This document shows positions 1 through 11,250 of a DNA stretch of 64,000 nt, piece after piece. Each line of letters starts with the position of its first letter. Within the stretch, counting starts at the first letter, position 1. Origin of the DNA: Hygrocybe punicea (lineage: Eukaryota > Basidiomycota > Agaricomycetes > Agaricales > Hygrophoraceae); contig OY744471.1 in NCBI GenBank assembly GCA_963556145.1, positions 2,411,590 to 2,475,589 of the forward strand, read 5' to 3'. The position numbers and the translations under genes were made by a program. Under the pieces are notes generated by a model. It was given only the letters and a program-made list of their open reading frames with translations, ran no database searches and was not told the DNA's origin.

Positions 1-350
1 CTAAGAAGGGAAAAGGAAGACGGTATGCCAAGCCTTCTGATTATCTAGCATACCTTATGATCTGTTTGATCAACAGAAGCATTGCAACGGCCAGCAATAC
101 TCCTAGCTCTGCAAAGAAAGCCCGAGTTGAATCACCCTCCGATCACTCTGAACAAGAAGTTACCACACCATGCGTAACTTTGCTTCATTCTATTGGTTGC
201 CAGTGTCTAATATTGTTATATATACTTTAACAGTTTGTTGATTTCTCAATCCAAGTAAGCACTGGTATCTGCCAGATTTTCACCTGCTTCGTCTATCACT
301 CACACATCCATTTCACTTAAAGGTCTTCGCAAAAACAGTCTTCTCAAAAG
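1..350. other. no gene assigned; possible end of an upstream gene
   Basis: No supported coding exon was found here. Short open stretches near the left edge could be 3' exons of a gene starting outside the window, but no start, splice pattern or family can be shown. Positions 320-370 contain a short direct repeat of AAAAGATGTCCCCTC at the start of the next gene. Confidence 0.4.
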
Positions 351-1746
351 ATGTCCCCTCAAAAGATGTCCCCTCAAAAGGCATCTTCTCAACAGCTCTC
401 CCTTACAAGGGTTGATTCACCTGAAGAGGATGTCTTTCGGTAAGCTATCTTTCTGATTGTAAATGCACACTAATTCAGCTGGTACTACGCCTATCAGTTC
501 GTCCTCATCCAAGAAACACAAGAATGACCTGGTATATCTGGAAGATTTTCCGGAATCGTAAGTGCTTGCTTGCTTGCATTGTTTCCGTAAATGAACTATA
601 TATTACTATGGTAGGAAAAGCTTTGTCAAGTCTCATGGTGGTCTGGTCGAATGTGAGGTTCTCTTGGCAGAACTGATGGACCCGATGTTGGTTGACACCT
701 ACAAGAACCTCCCCCCTCTTCGGTGAGCAACTGGCTTTTTTTTTAGGATAACAATTTTTTATTGTTGATTGTTGCTAATTTAGCAAAGGGACTCTGGTAA
801 CTTCAAATGCCGGCATTGATCCCATCGAACCATTTTCACTTAGCAATGTCCCAGACATACTTCCATCCACAAATATGAAGTATGTCTCTCGGTGATCTGT
901 ATTTCGAGTCATGATTCAAACTAGATTTGTATTTAGGCATCTTGTGGAGGCCATCTGATGACATTTACGAGATCTGGAGTCTTCATGAATCCGTCCAGAG
1001 TATCACCAACCTTAGTCAAGACCAACCCCGTGTCAGAAAGTGTGCAATCTGTGGAGTACGCTACCCAGGCTGTCTCCTACAACTTCAATCCCTATATCGT
1101 TTTTACTTCTGTGCTGGCTGTGACTGGTTCGAATTTGTCTACAGAGCCTGTTGGGATTTTCTGGCAGATTAGTGGGTTGATGTGCACACAGGAGTGGGAG
1201 AGGTTCTGCACATGGTATTCAAGGTTCCTGAATTAAGGGCCCAGATATTTGAGGGTTCTGTGGTGATCAGCACTCGTGCTAAACAGAAGGATAGGGATGA
1301 CGGTAAGTGTTGTTCATATTTTATATACATCACAAATTGTTTTAATACGGTATATTTCTCAGGTGGATCGTCAGGAAGTAGCTTTGCCAAACTACTGGCT
1401 AGGAAGAAGTCCCTCACCGCTCTGTCTCCTGTCAAGGCCATGTCATTGGGCAGTACAGCAGTCAAAGGTGCACTGAATTTCGAAGACCATGGTGAGTATA
1501 CATCAGTCAGTCAGGTTTTGGTATTGTCTTATCCATTCGCCAGTTCCCATATACGATGGCGTGGGTGGGAAGTTAAATTTTGCCCGGCTTCATCACCTCG
1601 CATCAGACTTGAAGATGTGGGAAGGTGACTTGGTGGGAACGATATGTCTGGTTGGCTACACAGCGAACAGTTGGATCCCCAAGGATGTTTCAAGCAAGCA
1701 ACTTTCTCTAAACATCCAGTGGGTCATAGTCTTAGCCAATGAGTAG
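351..1746 (+). CDS. hypothetical multi-exon protein with paired CxxC motifs, one in-frame stop
   Basis: A coherent seven-exon model can be read: 351-439, 498-557, 615-722, 784-879, 950-1302, 1363-1491 and 1544-1746. All junctions are GT...AG and keep phase. The first exon starts MSPQKMSPQK. Exon 5 encodes a cysteine-rich stretch (KCAICG followed about 20 residues later by FCAGCDWF), consistent with a small zinc-binding module. The last exon encodes PIYDG and ends SLNIQWVIVLANE. One in-frame TAG lies at 1170-1172, between DFLAD and WVDVHTG, while the frame on both sides stays open and spliceable. It is therefore either a recently disabled gene, a sequencing error, or an intron boundary I could not resolve. 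I do not recognise the family with certainty; the architecture resembles lineage-specific agaricomycete hypothetical proteins. Function unknown. Confidence 0.55.
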
Positions 1747-2040
1747 ATGACTTTCACGGGCCCTCAGTTACTGGTGAAAAATCTTTTCTGGCATGTTACT
1801 TTCGAATCTGTGGTGTTTGAACCACGAAAATATACCATTTGCTATTGATCATTGTTTTCCACCTGTGTGCCAATTACTTGTTGGTCATAGTCTTAGCCAA
1901 TGAGTAGAAGTTCACAACCCCTCCATTACTGGTGAAATTTTTTTTTTGCATCATTAATTTCGAATCTGCTGTGTGTTTAAATCACCATATCATTTGCTTT
2001 TGAGATTGTTTTCCACTTCTGTGTCAATTACTTGTTTCAA
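1720..2040. repeat. tandem duplication of the preceding gene's 3' end (period about 161 bp)
   Basis: The segment GTCATAGTCTTAGCCAATGA, which holds the stop codon of the preceding gene, occurs at 1723 and again at 1884. Both copies are followed by related text ending in a TTTTCCAC...CAATTACTTG block. The second copy has drifted. No gene is supported between 1747 and 2061. Confidence 0.7.
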
Positions 2041-2061
2041 AAAGTGCTTGTGGTTCTAAGT

Positions 2062-3535
2062 CTACTTTCCCAGAAGTTCTTCTATGGTGCTAAACAGACT
2101 GAGTCCTAACTTCCATCTAGCCGGTCCCTCGGCTTCTAAGTCTGCCTTCCTCTCCTTGTTAGTAAAAAGCAGTTGACGAACACTCTGAAAGCCATAATCC
2201 ACCCATCTAAACAAACCCCCTGCCGTATACTGCCTGAATGACATTCGTGTTTCTGCTACTTGGATGGAGGTGTTGGAGTGGCGGAGAATGGCAGAAGGAA
2301 TGAGGGCTGTTGTTCCAGCAGGGAATTCGATGACCTTCTTCAAGTCCCACAGAATGAGATGGCTGCCAAGTTTGGGGTTAAAGTTTCCTAGTGCCGTAAT
2401 GGAACATATTCCGAATGTGAGGTTCTTGAAGTCGATGTGATTGAAACATACAGTCTGAGGTCCAAAATTGAAGGTGCTCGTCGACCAGATGCTGTTGCTG
2501 AAGGTACGTTCCAGTTGTGGATACTTCTCATATAGTTCTCCCATTTTTTGCTGATAGTAAGTTTGGGCATCCAAGTCGCAAATGACGCCGATGAAAAACC
2601 GGTGATTCATTGTATGGCACCGTGCTGTCTGAGGAATTCGAGAGCTTTGGAATCCTTTGCACTATTGCAAAGGTTTCCAGGGAACTGTGTAGCAAGTCAG
2701 TGAACTAATCAGCAAGATAAGAAGTGTGGTGCTCATGGGCTGACCTCCCCCATAGGATGCTCCATGGGTTAGGACTCTGAAGTCACCACGTCTATGGTTT
2801 TCATCTGTAGCCGAGAAGGAAGCCTTCTTCGCAGCTAATGCCATGGCTTCGGCAGCATCCCGGTGTGTCGTCTGACCAAGCTCACCATCCAGTTGACTGA
2901 CCATGACTGCTACAAGGATACCTTGTTGATTTTTGATAGCAAGGGAGTCCCTAAACATAAATGATTAACATTGAGTCAAGTATTGGGAATGTACCTTACC
3001 TTCCGTCCCAGGTGTGTAGCTCAAACTGGAACTCAGAGTCTGGACCAACCATTTCTTCTAACATAAAGGTCCTCCCATACCCCTCCAAGTTGACAGCAGT
3101 GTACCCAACTTTGGTGACTGGAGCATCGTCTAAATTGAGCTGGCCACTGACTTTCTGGGCACTTTTGATGTGGTTTTTAATTGTAGAAGGATGGATGGTG
3201 TAATCTCCAAAGGAGCGATTTTTACGATCTTGTTGTCATTTGATTTGTCTTCTTTTCTTGCCACCTAGTTTCTGATGCTTGACTACTGACGTAGCGGTTC
3301 GTTTATGAGGGATATGGGTGGATGTGGAAGGTGTGGGGGAGTTATTTTCACTAGAGCTGAGTTCTACATCAGATTCATGATCAAGAGGATTGTTTTTTTC
3401 AAGTTGAAACAAAGGCCAGAATGGGTATCCCTCGGTATCATCGTGAGTTCCATTCTCATTTTGAATTGCCTTTTCCAGTAAATAGTCAAAGTTGAACGTG
3501 TTATCGGCCAAAATGGCATGTGTCTGACAGTTCAA
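2062..3535 (-). pseudogene. decayed 2OG-Fe(II) oxygenase-like gene (agaricomycete family related to TET/JBP folds)
   Basis: Read on the minus strand, a basic/Ser-rich N-terminus (3535-3236) is followed by exons encoding VTKVGYTAVNLEG, then after a GTAAGG...TTTAG intron LGQTTHRDAAEAMALA, and finally a C-terminal module (2062-2610). That module contains FNFGPQTVCFNHIDF, GSHLILWDL, ILRHSNTS and ETRMSFRQY. HID and RHSN fit the HxD...H iron triad of double-stranded beta-helix dioxygenases, and the Arg in ETRMSF fits 2-oxoglutarate binding. The gene looks broken: RITGF is expected but an in-frame TGA stands at 2609-2607, and the reading frame shifts in an A-run near 2550. The junction near 3236 is also unresolved. 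Family membership is from memory of many similar agaricomycete proteins; substrate unknown. Confidence 0.6.
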
Positions 3536-3767
3536 GCTTAGTAAATATGCATATGCAGGGAAAGAAATGTGTTAAGATATACCATTGATCGGGTCTGCAT
3601 CCCTTCAGTACACATCAAACACATCAAACACGTCAAACACGTCAAAAAGTTTTTCCTAACAAATCACATGATCATATCTCGGGATGTTTGTTATTGATTA
3701 TTAATAATTGTAATTAATATGAACAACATTTATTTAATAATTAATTTGGTATAGTCCACTTCAGGAT

Positions 3768-4530
3768 ATAATGTCGAACTTGGGGGGACAATCCCTGTGA
3801 CCCAGACGGCCACCTCTGGGACATCCATATTCAACTTTGTAGAGGGTTGGAGTGAATCATGCACAGACTGCACAGTCACAACTCCTGTGGCCCCGACGAC
3901 CACCCTCTAAGATATCTTCAAGCATTGTGGAGGATGGAGGGCCATGCACGGACTGCATGGCCACAACATCCGTGGCCCAGATGGCCGTCCCCCCAAGCCA
4001 CAATCTAGTCTCAACGGAGGTCCGGCAACAGCCCGGACTTGGGCTATCAATGGCTCCAGAGAGACTGCCACTTGGGCGAAGCAGCTAGTTACCCTACCTG
4101 CTGCCAACACGTCTCGGCAGAGTTCCGAAGAAGTCCCGGTCTCAAGTCATCACAGGGTCCGGGGAAACAGCTGGCAGGGGCATGGATACAAACTACTAGA
4201 GGGTGGGGGTGAACCACGCACACTGCATGATCACGACCCCCGTGGCCCAGACGGCCGCCCTCTGAATTCCGCGTTCAACTTTTTAGAGGGTTGGAGTGAA
4301 TCATGCAGTCTGTGCATGATCACAACTCCCGTGGCCCCGACAACCACCCTCCATGATATCCTCAAGCATTGCGGAGGATGGAGGAGGGCCATGCACAGAC
4401 TGCATGGCCACAACATCCGTGGCCCAGATGGCCATCCCCCCAAGTCATTTAGGAGGGCAGAAGAGGATCGTGCACCGACTACACGATCACACCTTCTACA
4501 GCCCAGATGGCCACCCTTCTAGACATTACA
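3768..4530. repeat. GC-rich imperfect repeat block, related to 56035-56500
   Basis: The block is made of recurring text such as GCACAGACTGCA, GTGGCCCAGACGGCC and AGTCCCGGTCTCAAGTCATC. Closely related text recurs at 56035-56500, so this is a dispersed repeat. Short open frames on both strands follow the repeat and have no protein-like features. The surrounding 3536-3767 interval is AT-rich and holds no supported gene. Confidence 0.6.
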
Positions 4531-5155
4531 AAGTACTATGATACATATAACCGTACTGGATAATATAGAAATCAACAAAAACTCACCTTTATGGTCCATT
4601 TGAATATGGATGGTGGTTGTCGAAGAGCAAGTGTACAACAACCTGTGTGGATGTGACATGTCAAAATATAAACACCGGTAATCTTTTCACAAAGTTCGCA
4701 AAACTTTACTACGTTACAACTACAAAATAATATAGCACCACTTACATTGGCATGTCATTCGCGATGGCAACGAGATGCTGGGGGTCCAAAGGGGTGGGTC
4801 CTTGTCGAAAACGGCGCGGGGAAGTGGTAGATGGTGGGTAAAAACAGTGGTTTGGGGAGGCCCATGATGGCGACGGGGGTAAACATGCACATATGGCAGC
4901 TCATTCGCGATGGAAACGAGATGCCGGGGGTCTGAACGGGTGAGCTGCTGTCAACAATAGAAGGTTCAGTCTTGTTTCGCAGGGTCAAACATAAACTCAC
5001 TGAATTGACCTGAACCCATTTTTTTCCCTCCGGAGACAGCATTTCTATATCAATAGCCTACAGAAGAGCAAGGGAAGTGAGCCAGAAGTAAATGCATTGG
5101 AGTGCAATAGCCTACAGCAGAGCAAGAGATTTGAGCAAGAAGAAAACGCGTTGGA
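4531..5155. other. intergenic, one partial direct repeat
   Basis: No gene is supported. Two related segments of about 160 bp occur (TCATTCGCGATGGCAACGAG near 4753 and TCATTCGCGATGGAAACGAG near 4902). Two nearly identical 40-bp segments about 50 bp apart (near 5055 and 5105) share AATAGCCTACAG(A/C)AGAGCAAG. Confidence 0.5.
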
Positions 5156-7386
5156 GTGCAACGCGACACGTCAAACATTCAACATGGTCATATATTCCCA
5201 CAGTTCCCGCAGACAAAAAATTTGTTGTTGGCTGTCCCCTCCAGCATTGAATCATCGTTTTCTCGAATCAAACCATGGCCTGAACGAAAGCAACCGCTAA
5301 AAAAGTCACCGGTGGTATCGCACCACGCAGAACCCCCGCCATCAATTCCTTCAACGCGGGCAGTCTGACTAATTCTGCCTTCTGATGCCACCATTGCCAC
5401 GACAACTCCACCCACACTACCCCCCTCCGATGGCAAGAATGAGGTGTGTTCTAGCTTCCGAAACATCTTTGCCTGTAACTGAACAGTTTTCAAAGTTTTG
5501 TTACCTATGTGTCAACGGTGGAAATCTCCTTATTTGTGAATACTGTCCCCGAGTAGTCTGTGATCAATGTGTTGCTGTCCACAATCATCCTGCTGCACCG
5601 TCTGCACTTTTCATATGTCCTGCCTGCCATGAGTCCCATTTCAAAGGCACTCCGTACTACGTGAGTCCATTTGTGAGATCCTACAACTATTAGGCTAATT
5701 ACGATGCAATCGTTATTTTAGGCGCTCTATACGTTGAATACTCCCACCTATGTCAACAATGCCCTTGATCCAATGGCCCACCTTCCAGCGGTTTCGTCTC
5801 CGGTCCGTATCACGACCAGTTTTCAGATGCACGCTCACTCCGAAGTGTCCAACGACACCCTTATGATCCTTCACTTCGTCCTGTCAGGGACTCCAAATGC
5901 CGGCACACCCACTAAAGTCCTCGCGTCGTACATGTCCAGTTTTCTTAATGAGTCGACTCTCCAGTTTGAAGAGGTGGAATTCGACTTCACCGACCCCGCC
6001 GACATCGAACCACATGCAAAGCGTGTTGCAGAACTTTACCGTCAATTCCAGTATGTGTTATTCATTGCTAATTCACTAAGTTATTTACTCATCTGATTTC
6101 ATTGATCTGTCAGGTACTGCTCGTCTCGAATGGTAACTTTCGTGACCACTCATTCGCATGACGAAACTGGTGACCTTTTCATTGGGCCAAACCTGTGCAC
6201 ATCCGTCACCGAGGTGGGTACGTACAGCCTTTTGTTGGTTTTTATGCTTGGCTGACTTTATACCAAGTTTTTTGAGCTACTGATCCCCCGACGGGTCACG
6301 CCTTTTTTCCGTGAGAAGGATGTGACCCTTTGGATGATGTCTTGTGGTGCGCTGGTCAAAATGCCGGACAGCTACAAGGACCTGGCTGCCGTTGTCAAGC
6401 AGTAGGTGGCCCATTAATTGGTTTGACTGGACCTGACATCATCATCAAAAGTTTCAAATTCAACAACCTCATCGCCTTTAGGGCAGGTCAAGGGTATGCA
6501 ATACCCCCAGGGGTTAAGAGTACGGGTACCACGGGTTAAGGGTACGAGTCCAGCCTCAGAATACCCGCAGTACCCATGCGGGTATTGGCTGTATTTTTTT
6601 TGGGAGAAGAAACATCAAAAACTCAATTTTTGGGGTATTTTTCGCTATTTTTGAGGGATATAATGAGAAATATTGCTTGTAAAAATATGTAAAAATGCTC
6701 TCAACACTCCCCACAGTATTCTAAACATTGTGTTCCTTTACACTAAAGGGATCCGACCAGTATTCCGTCCACAATAATCATCAAAACCACCAAAAACAGG
6801 TAAAAATGGGGTATTTTGCATGTTTTTGAGGGATATAATGAGAATCATTGCTTGTAAAAATATGTAAAAATGCTCTCAACACTCCCCACAGTATTCTAAA
6901 CATTGTGTTCCTTTACACTAAAGGGATCCGGCCAGTATTCTGTCCACAATAACCATAAAAACCACCAAAAACAGGTAAAAATGGGGTATTTTGCATGTTT
7001 CTTCCTGTACCCCTGCAAAACCCGTGCCATACCCGTACTTTTGGCCTCGGGTACGTACCCATGACGGGTACAGGTCCGAGTACAGCCCCAGAGCACTGCG
7101 GGTGTACCCCTGACCAGCCCTAATCGCCTTTACCGCCATCAAATTTCAGCCTATTTTAACTACCAACTTCATTCTCAGCCTCGCGCAATGGACCCTCATG
7201 GAAGGCTTTCGATTCAATCTTGCGATGCGTGACATCCTGCCCACGACATTTTCACTTAGTCGACACACGGACGTTGTGTACGCACAATTCACTGATGACA
7301 CGATCAAGGCCACACGATATACATGGTGCCACCCACAAATCCGTCCATGGGGTCAAGAACTGCCTCCCCGCATATCTTTTCCATGA
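5156..7386 (+). pseudogene. PHD-like zinc-finger gene interrupted by a hAT MITE
   Basis: A spliced + strand gene. The cysteine-rich exon ending at 5660 encodes FCYLC, GGNLLICEYC, CDQCV and FICPACH, a spacing typical of PHD-like fingers. It joins across GTGAGT...TTTTAG (5661-5721) to an exon encoding NTPTYVNNALDP...FQ (to 6050). Further exons from 6114 and from about 6270 follow, the latter encoding FFELLIPRRVTPFF. The last exon reads KFNNLIAF, is cut by the MITE at 6479-7122, and resumes TAIKFQPILTTNF. It ends HPQIRPWGQELPP and stops at 7386. The protein probably lost C-terminal sequence, because the stop is followed by minisatellite DNA. The start is not certain; 5156 is the first ATG of a plausible leader exon. 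Family: agaricomycete hypothetical protein with a PHD-like finger; molecular role unknown. Confidence 0.6.
6479..7122. mobile_element. non-autonomous hAT-type MITE, 644 bp, with 8-bp target duplication
   Basis: ATCGCCTT is duplicated at 6471-6478 and 7123-7130. The ends are inverted: TAGGGCAGGTCAAGGGTA on the left and, in reverse complement, TAGGGCTGGTCAGGGGTA on the right. An 8-bp duplication with TAGGG-type ends is characteristic of hAT elements. No transposase is encoded. Inside, a segment of about 150 bp (GAGGGATATAATGAGA...) is repeated in direct orientation at 6653 and 6828 (period 175 bp). The copy lies in an exon of the PHD-like gene; removing it and one target copy restores the frame NNLIAF-TAIKFQ. 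Confidence 0.88.
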
Positions 7387-7531
7387 TACATGGGTCAGCC
7401 GAGATGGACAATTCCCACTCCAAGTGGGCTGGCTTATCTCGGCCGACCAATATCTTTCTCCAGGGCAGATGGCTTGGCCGAGGGTTCCATGTTCGGAGAA
7501 GCATGGGTTGGCCGAAGCAGAGGGATACATC

Positions 7532-7775
7532 GGCTGGCCATGGAACATGGATTGGCTGACTACCCTGTGTATCTTGGCTGGCCATGAAAGGTGGATTGGC
7601 CGACAGGTCTGGGTATTTCAGCTGGCCATGGAACATGGATTGGCCGACTGGACTACATATCTTGGCTGGCCATGGAACATGGATTGGCCAACCTGGCTGG
7701 GTATTTCGGCTGGCCATGGAACGTGGATTGGCCGACAGGTCTGGGTATTTTGGCTGGCCATGGAACAGTGTTGCC
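7532..7775. repeat. 44-bp minisatellite, about 5.5 copies
   Basis: The unit starting GGCTGGCCATGGAACATGGA begins at 7532, 7576, 7620, 7664, 7708 and 7752, an exact 44-bp period. Degenerate copies extend left to about 7400. Because 44 is not a multiple of three and the unit lacks stops, long overlapping open frames appear on both strands; these are not evidence of a gene. Confidence 0.9.
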
Positions 7776-8140
7776 ACAAATGCAACAGGTGGGTTGTATC
7801 TGTTCATTCAGCCTGCTCTGAACATACCCACCTTACATCTTTGGACTCTTACCCACCCCTTGCCATGTGCCACAGATTTGGTACTTGCTCCTCTATCCTT
7901 GTGTTCTGGAATTTATCAATATTCACAATTCATCATATTCTCCTAATCACATCCTGCACCGACTTGCAATCCCCTGAGTCATCTACTTGTAATCCACATT
8001 GCTATTTGTTGCCATCAATCACATGATTTGTCATCACCTCATGTTCACCACGAGGCATTCTTCCATTGTTCCAGACAACGACGTTCTGCCTTTGTTCCAG
8101 ACAACAACATTTGCCTTCATTCTCCTCAGTTTTTGCCTAA
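7776..8140. other. intergenic, 5' flank of the coiled-coil gene
   Basis: No gene is supported. A direct repeat GTTCCAGACAACRACRTT occurs twice near 8070-8110, just upstream of the next start codon. Confidence 0.45.
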
Positions 8141-10861
8141 ATGAAGTGGATCACCCCAGAATTTACTAAGATCCTCGAGGACGGTTATCCTGATTTTAGG
8201 AGATCCACTGGTGAAGATTGTATTCATGTCCTGATAGGGATCAGGAAACTTTTAAAAAAATCGGCACAACAAACCAACACACAATGGCCCCCAAATATGC
8301 AACAGGTCTGTATATTCTAATACTACCCTTCAGATAAGCCTAACAGCATTATACCATGAATACAGAAAATTCAAACTTGGTACCACAATCATCGGTCAAA
8401 ATTGGAGAGCAACACTGAGGATGCTCCGAAATATACAAAGAAGTGGAATGCAAGGTTGGTTACAAGAGAAAAGATGACCAAGGAAATCGATGCTAGGACG
8501 GTGGAGCTGTCTGGAGAAACCGGAGGAAAGCCCGGCTACATCAAGCACTATGGCAAAGTGTGGAGTGATATTTACGGTTCCTTGACCGAAGAGAAAAAAC
8601 AAGAATTTGAAGCTCTTGCCGACGCCTGGAACCAGCAAGGTCCACCCTTGGAAGTCAAACGACGGTACTAATAATCTTCTTTCGTCTGCATGATGCTAAT
8701 CTTCTACCTTGTCCAGCCAAGCAGCAAAAGATTTCGGTAAGACGGCGATGAAGTTTATGAAGGACATAGATGAGCAGATGGGAGTAAAAATATTCATGTT
8801 GGTGGGATATGAAGACGAAGATGGGACTGTAACCAAAGGAAAGTGGGTCGATTCCTGCTTTGTGTCAATCACGTACTTATCTTCCCTTCCTGTGAGGTTC
8901 GAGACACCGGCCCCGGTACACAAGAAGTTCATCAGCGTCTTCAAAAATAACGGGGATGACATTTGGACCAAATGGGATGAACATTTGGGGTCCCTTTTTA
9001 ATCATGACGGTACGATTAGCCATTGTTCCATCTTTCCCATGTAATGTGTTCCAGATGAATCCGATGGAGCGAAGACCGACAGTGAAGACGATGATGGTGG
9101 TCCAACGACCAGATATGACAAAAGCCTGCCGTTCAAGCTTGAGATCGATGAGGACGGTTTTCCTATGGTACCGAATGTGTCAACTATGTGATTGGTCGAT
9201 GTAAGAAACATGTTTAGATCACTGATGACCATGTCATATCGTACGTACCTCGACATTGGCCAAGCTTACTGTACTCATATTCATTTGAAGGTCAGATGTG
9301 CAACAACAGCATCGTCGCTGTTCCATGGGGAAAAATTGGACAAAATCGAAACCAATACATCGAGGACATCTACTTTCCCTCTCACGTAGAACTACGGGAA
9401 CCGTGGAAAATGAAACTCGATGAACTTCGGACCGTCCACCAATTTTGGTTGCAACGGCAGAAACTTGGTGAAAAACCATTCCAATTTAAAACCGTCCTGA
9501 AGACTGACCAGCGAGCACCAAATGCATTCGTGCAAAAAAAGAAGAAGTTCCATGCTGCTGCTGCTTTGGCCAGGACCAATCGTTCGGCGCCATCAAACTC
9601 CAGTAGGGAAATGACATCTATTCCTGCCGGAGCTGCACAATCGAGTGCTATGGGAGCTGCACAATCGAATGCTATCGGACCTCACAGATCCAAATCGAAT
9701 GTTCCAGCATTAAAGACAGTCCACCCCAAGAAGAAAACAGAAAATGCCGCCAATTCCAGCAAGGGAAAACAGAAAGCAGTCAGTAGCGAAGAGGGCGACG
9801 ATAGTTGGAGTGACAAGAGTGCAAGTAGTGGTAGCTTTGATGGATGTGGTGGCGACAGCGAGATGGATGATGATAGATCGACGTTGAAGCTTCTGTGGAC
9901 GAAAAAGAAGACGGAGAGACAAGCAAAGCAAAAGGAGCAAGCAGAACAGGTAGCAGCACAGAACCGAGAGATGGCAAGACAGTTACAAGAAGTACAAGAG
10001 CAGGAGACGCGAGAGGCCCAGGAGAGGGAGGCACGAGAGGCGCGGCAGAGGGCTGAAGGGGAGGCACGAGAGGCACAGGACAGGGAGGCACGAGAGGTGT
10101 GGGAGAGGGCGGAACGGGAGGCACGAGAGGCACAGGAGAGGGACGCACGAAAGGGCCGGGAGGAGGCCAGGAAGAAAGAGGCACGAGAGGCACGGGAGAG
10201 GGCTGAAGGGGAGGCACGAGAGGCACGAGAGGCACAGGACAGGGAGGCACGAGAGGCACGGGAGAGGGCGGAACGGGAGGCACGAGAGGCACAGGACAGG
10301 GAGGCACGAGAGGCGTGGGAGAGGGCGGAACGGGAGGCACGAGAGGCACAGGAGAGGGACGCACGAAAGGGCCGGGAGGAGGCCAGGAAGAAAGAGGCAC
10401 GAGAGGCACGGGAGAGGGCTGAAGGGGAGGCACGAGAGGCACGAGAGGCACAGGACAGGGAGGCACGAGAGGCACGGGAGAGGGCGGAACGGGAGGCACG
10501 AGAGGCACAGGACAGGGAGGCACGAGAGGCGCGGGAGAGGGCGGAACGGGAGGCACGAGAGGCACAGGAGAGGGACGCACGAAAGGGCTGGGAGGAGGCC
10601 AGGAAGAAAGAGGCACGAGAGGCATGGGAGAGGGCTGAAGGGGAGGCACGCGAGGCACGAGAGGCACAGGACAGGGAGGCACGAGAGGCACGGGAGAGGG
10701 CGGAACAGGAGGCACGAGAGGCACGGGAGAGGGCGGAACGGGAGGCACGAGAGGCACAGAGAGGCACAGGAGAGGGACGCACGAAAGGGCCGGGAGGAGT
10801 CCAGGAAGAAAGAGGCACGAGAGGTGCGGGAGAGGGAGACAAACGAGGCATGGGAGAGTGA
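8141..10861 (+). CDS. hypothetical protein with long Arg/Glu/Ala coiled-coil repeat tail
   Basis: The start ATG at 8141 opens MKWITPEFTKILEDGY. Exon 1 ends at 8305 and joins in phase to 8366 (KIQTWYHNHRSK). A further intron is 8665-8716, and another 9010-9054 leads to an acidic exon (DESDGAKTDSEDDD). The large last exon starts near 9290, encodes NNSIVAVPWGKIGQNRN, a Lys/Ser linker, and then a tail of RERAEREAREAQ-type heptad-like repeats predicted to form a long charged alpha-helix or coiled coil. The final repeat unit is 14 bp short, so the frame shifts at about 10760 and ends in a Gly/Arg-rich tail at 10861. In the original frame the tail would continue DVAQQRRPGKLDSS and end LRRSTRRK near 11020. 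The N-terminal region resembles agaricomycete hypothetical proteins with a WYNNH-like motif; function unknown. Confidence 0.55.
10141..10790. repeat. 216-bp higher-order coding repeat
   Basis: GGACGCACGAAAGGG recurs at 10141, 10357, 10573 and 10775. The first two periods are 216 bp (72 codons, frame-preserving) and the last is 202 bp. Each unit consists of smaller GAGGCACGAGAGGCACGGGA-like blocks. The opposite strand is open for hundreds of codons of Ser/Ala/Arg or Pro/Val, a compositional shadow of this repeat. Confidence 0.9.
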
Positions 10862-11019
10862 TGTTGCACAACAAAGACGCCCAGGGAAGTTGGACAGCTC
10901 AAGAAATGCTGGTAAAAATGCGAGGTAAAGCTATCCCGTTTGTGGGGATGCAGCTCACAATTTGCATTACCACAAGCAGTCAACCCTTGCGACGTTCTAC
11001 ACGGCGGAAATAGGCTTTG

Positions 11020-11250
11020 TTGAATGTGCCTAAAAAGGTGATATGTGGAATAAATCATAAATATATAATACTTGTGACATGTCACTTGTGCAAGGCCCAA
11101 TGTGACATAACATTTTCCTCTACCCATGCCTCTCAATGGTTCGGTGTTTATTACAAGGAATACATTTAACAGCAGAGGAGGCAGATGATGCATTGCGATG
11201 TCAGGAATATACATGAGTAGGAAGCAGTATGAATGATATGATCCTCCCGG
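11020..11250. other. short intergenic gap between convergent genes
   Basis: No gene is supported. The region separates the 3' ends of the + strand coiled-coil gene and the - strand JmjC-like gene. Confidence 0.5.

Noticed and set aside
7220..8026. 268-codon + frame and several overlapping frames with WNMDWLT-like repeats
   Set aside because: Produced by the stop-free 44-bp minisatellite; frames overlap on both strands.
9780..10874. 364-codon minus-strand Pro/Val-rich open frame
   Set aside because: Another shadow of the same repeat; the + strand gene has introns and a coherent start.
9682..11214. 510-codon minus-strand open frame rich in Ser/Ala/Arg
   Set aside because: It is the complement of the 216-bp coiled-coil repeat, has no splice logic or motif, and its open state follows from repeat composition.
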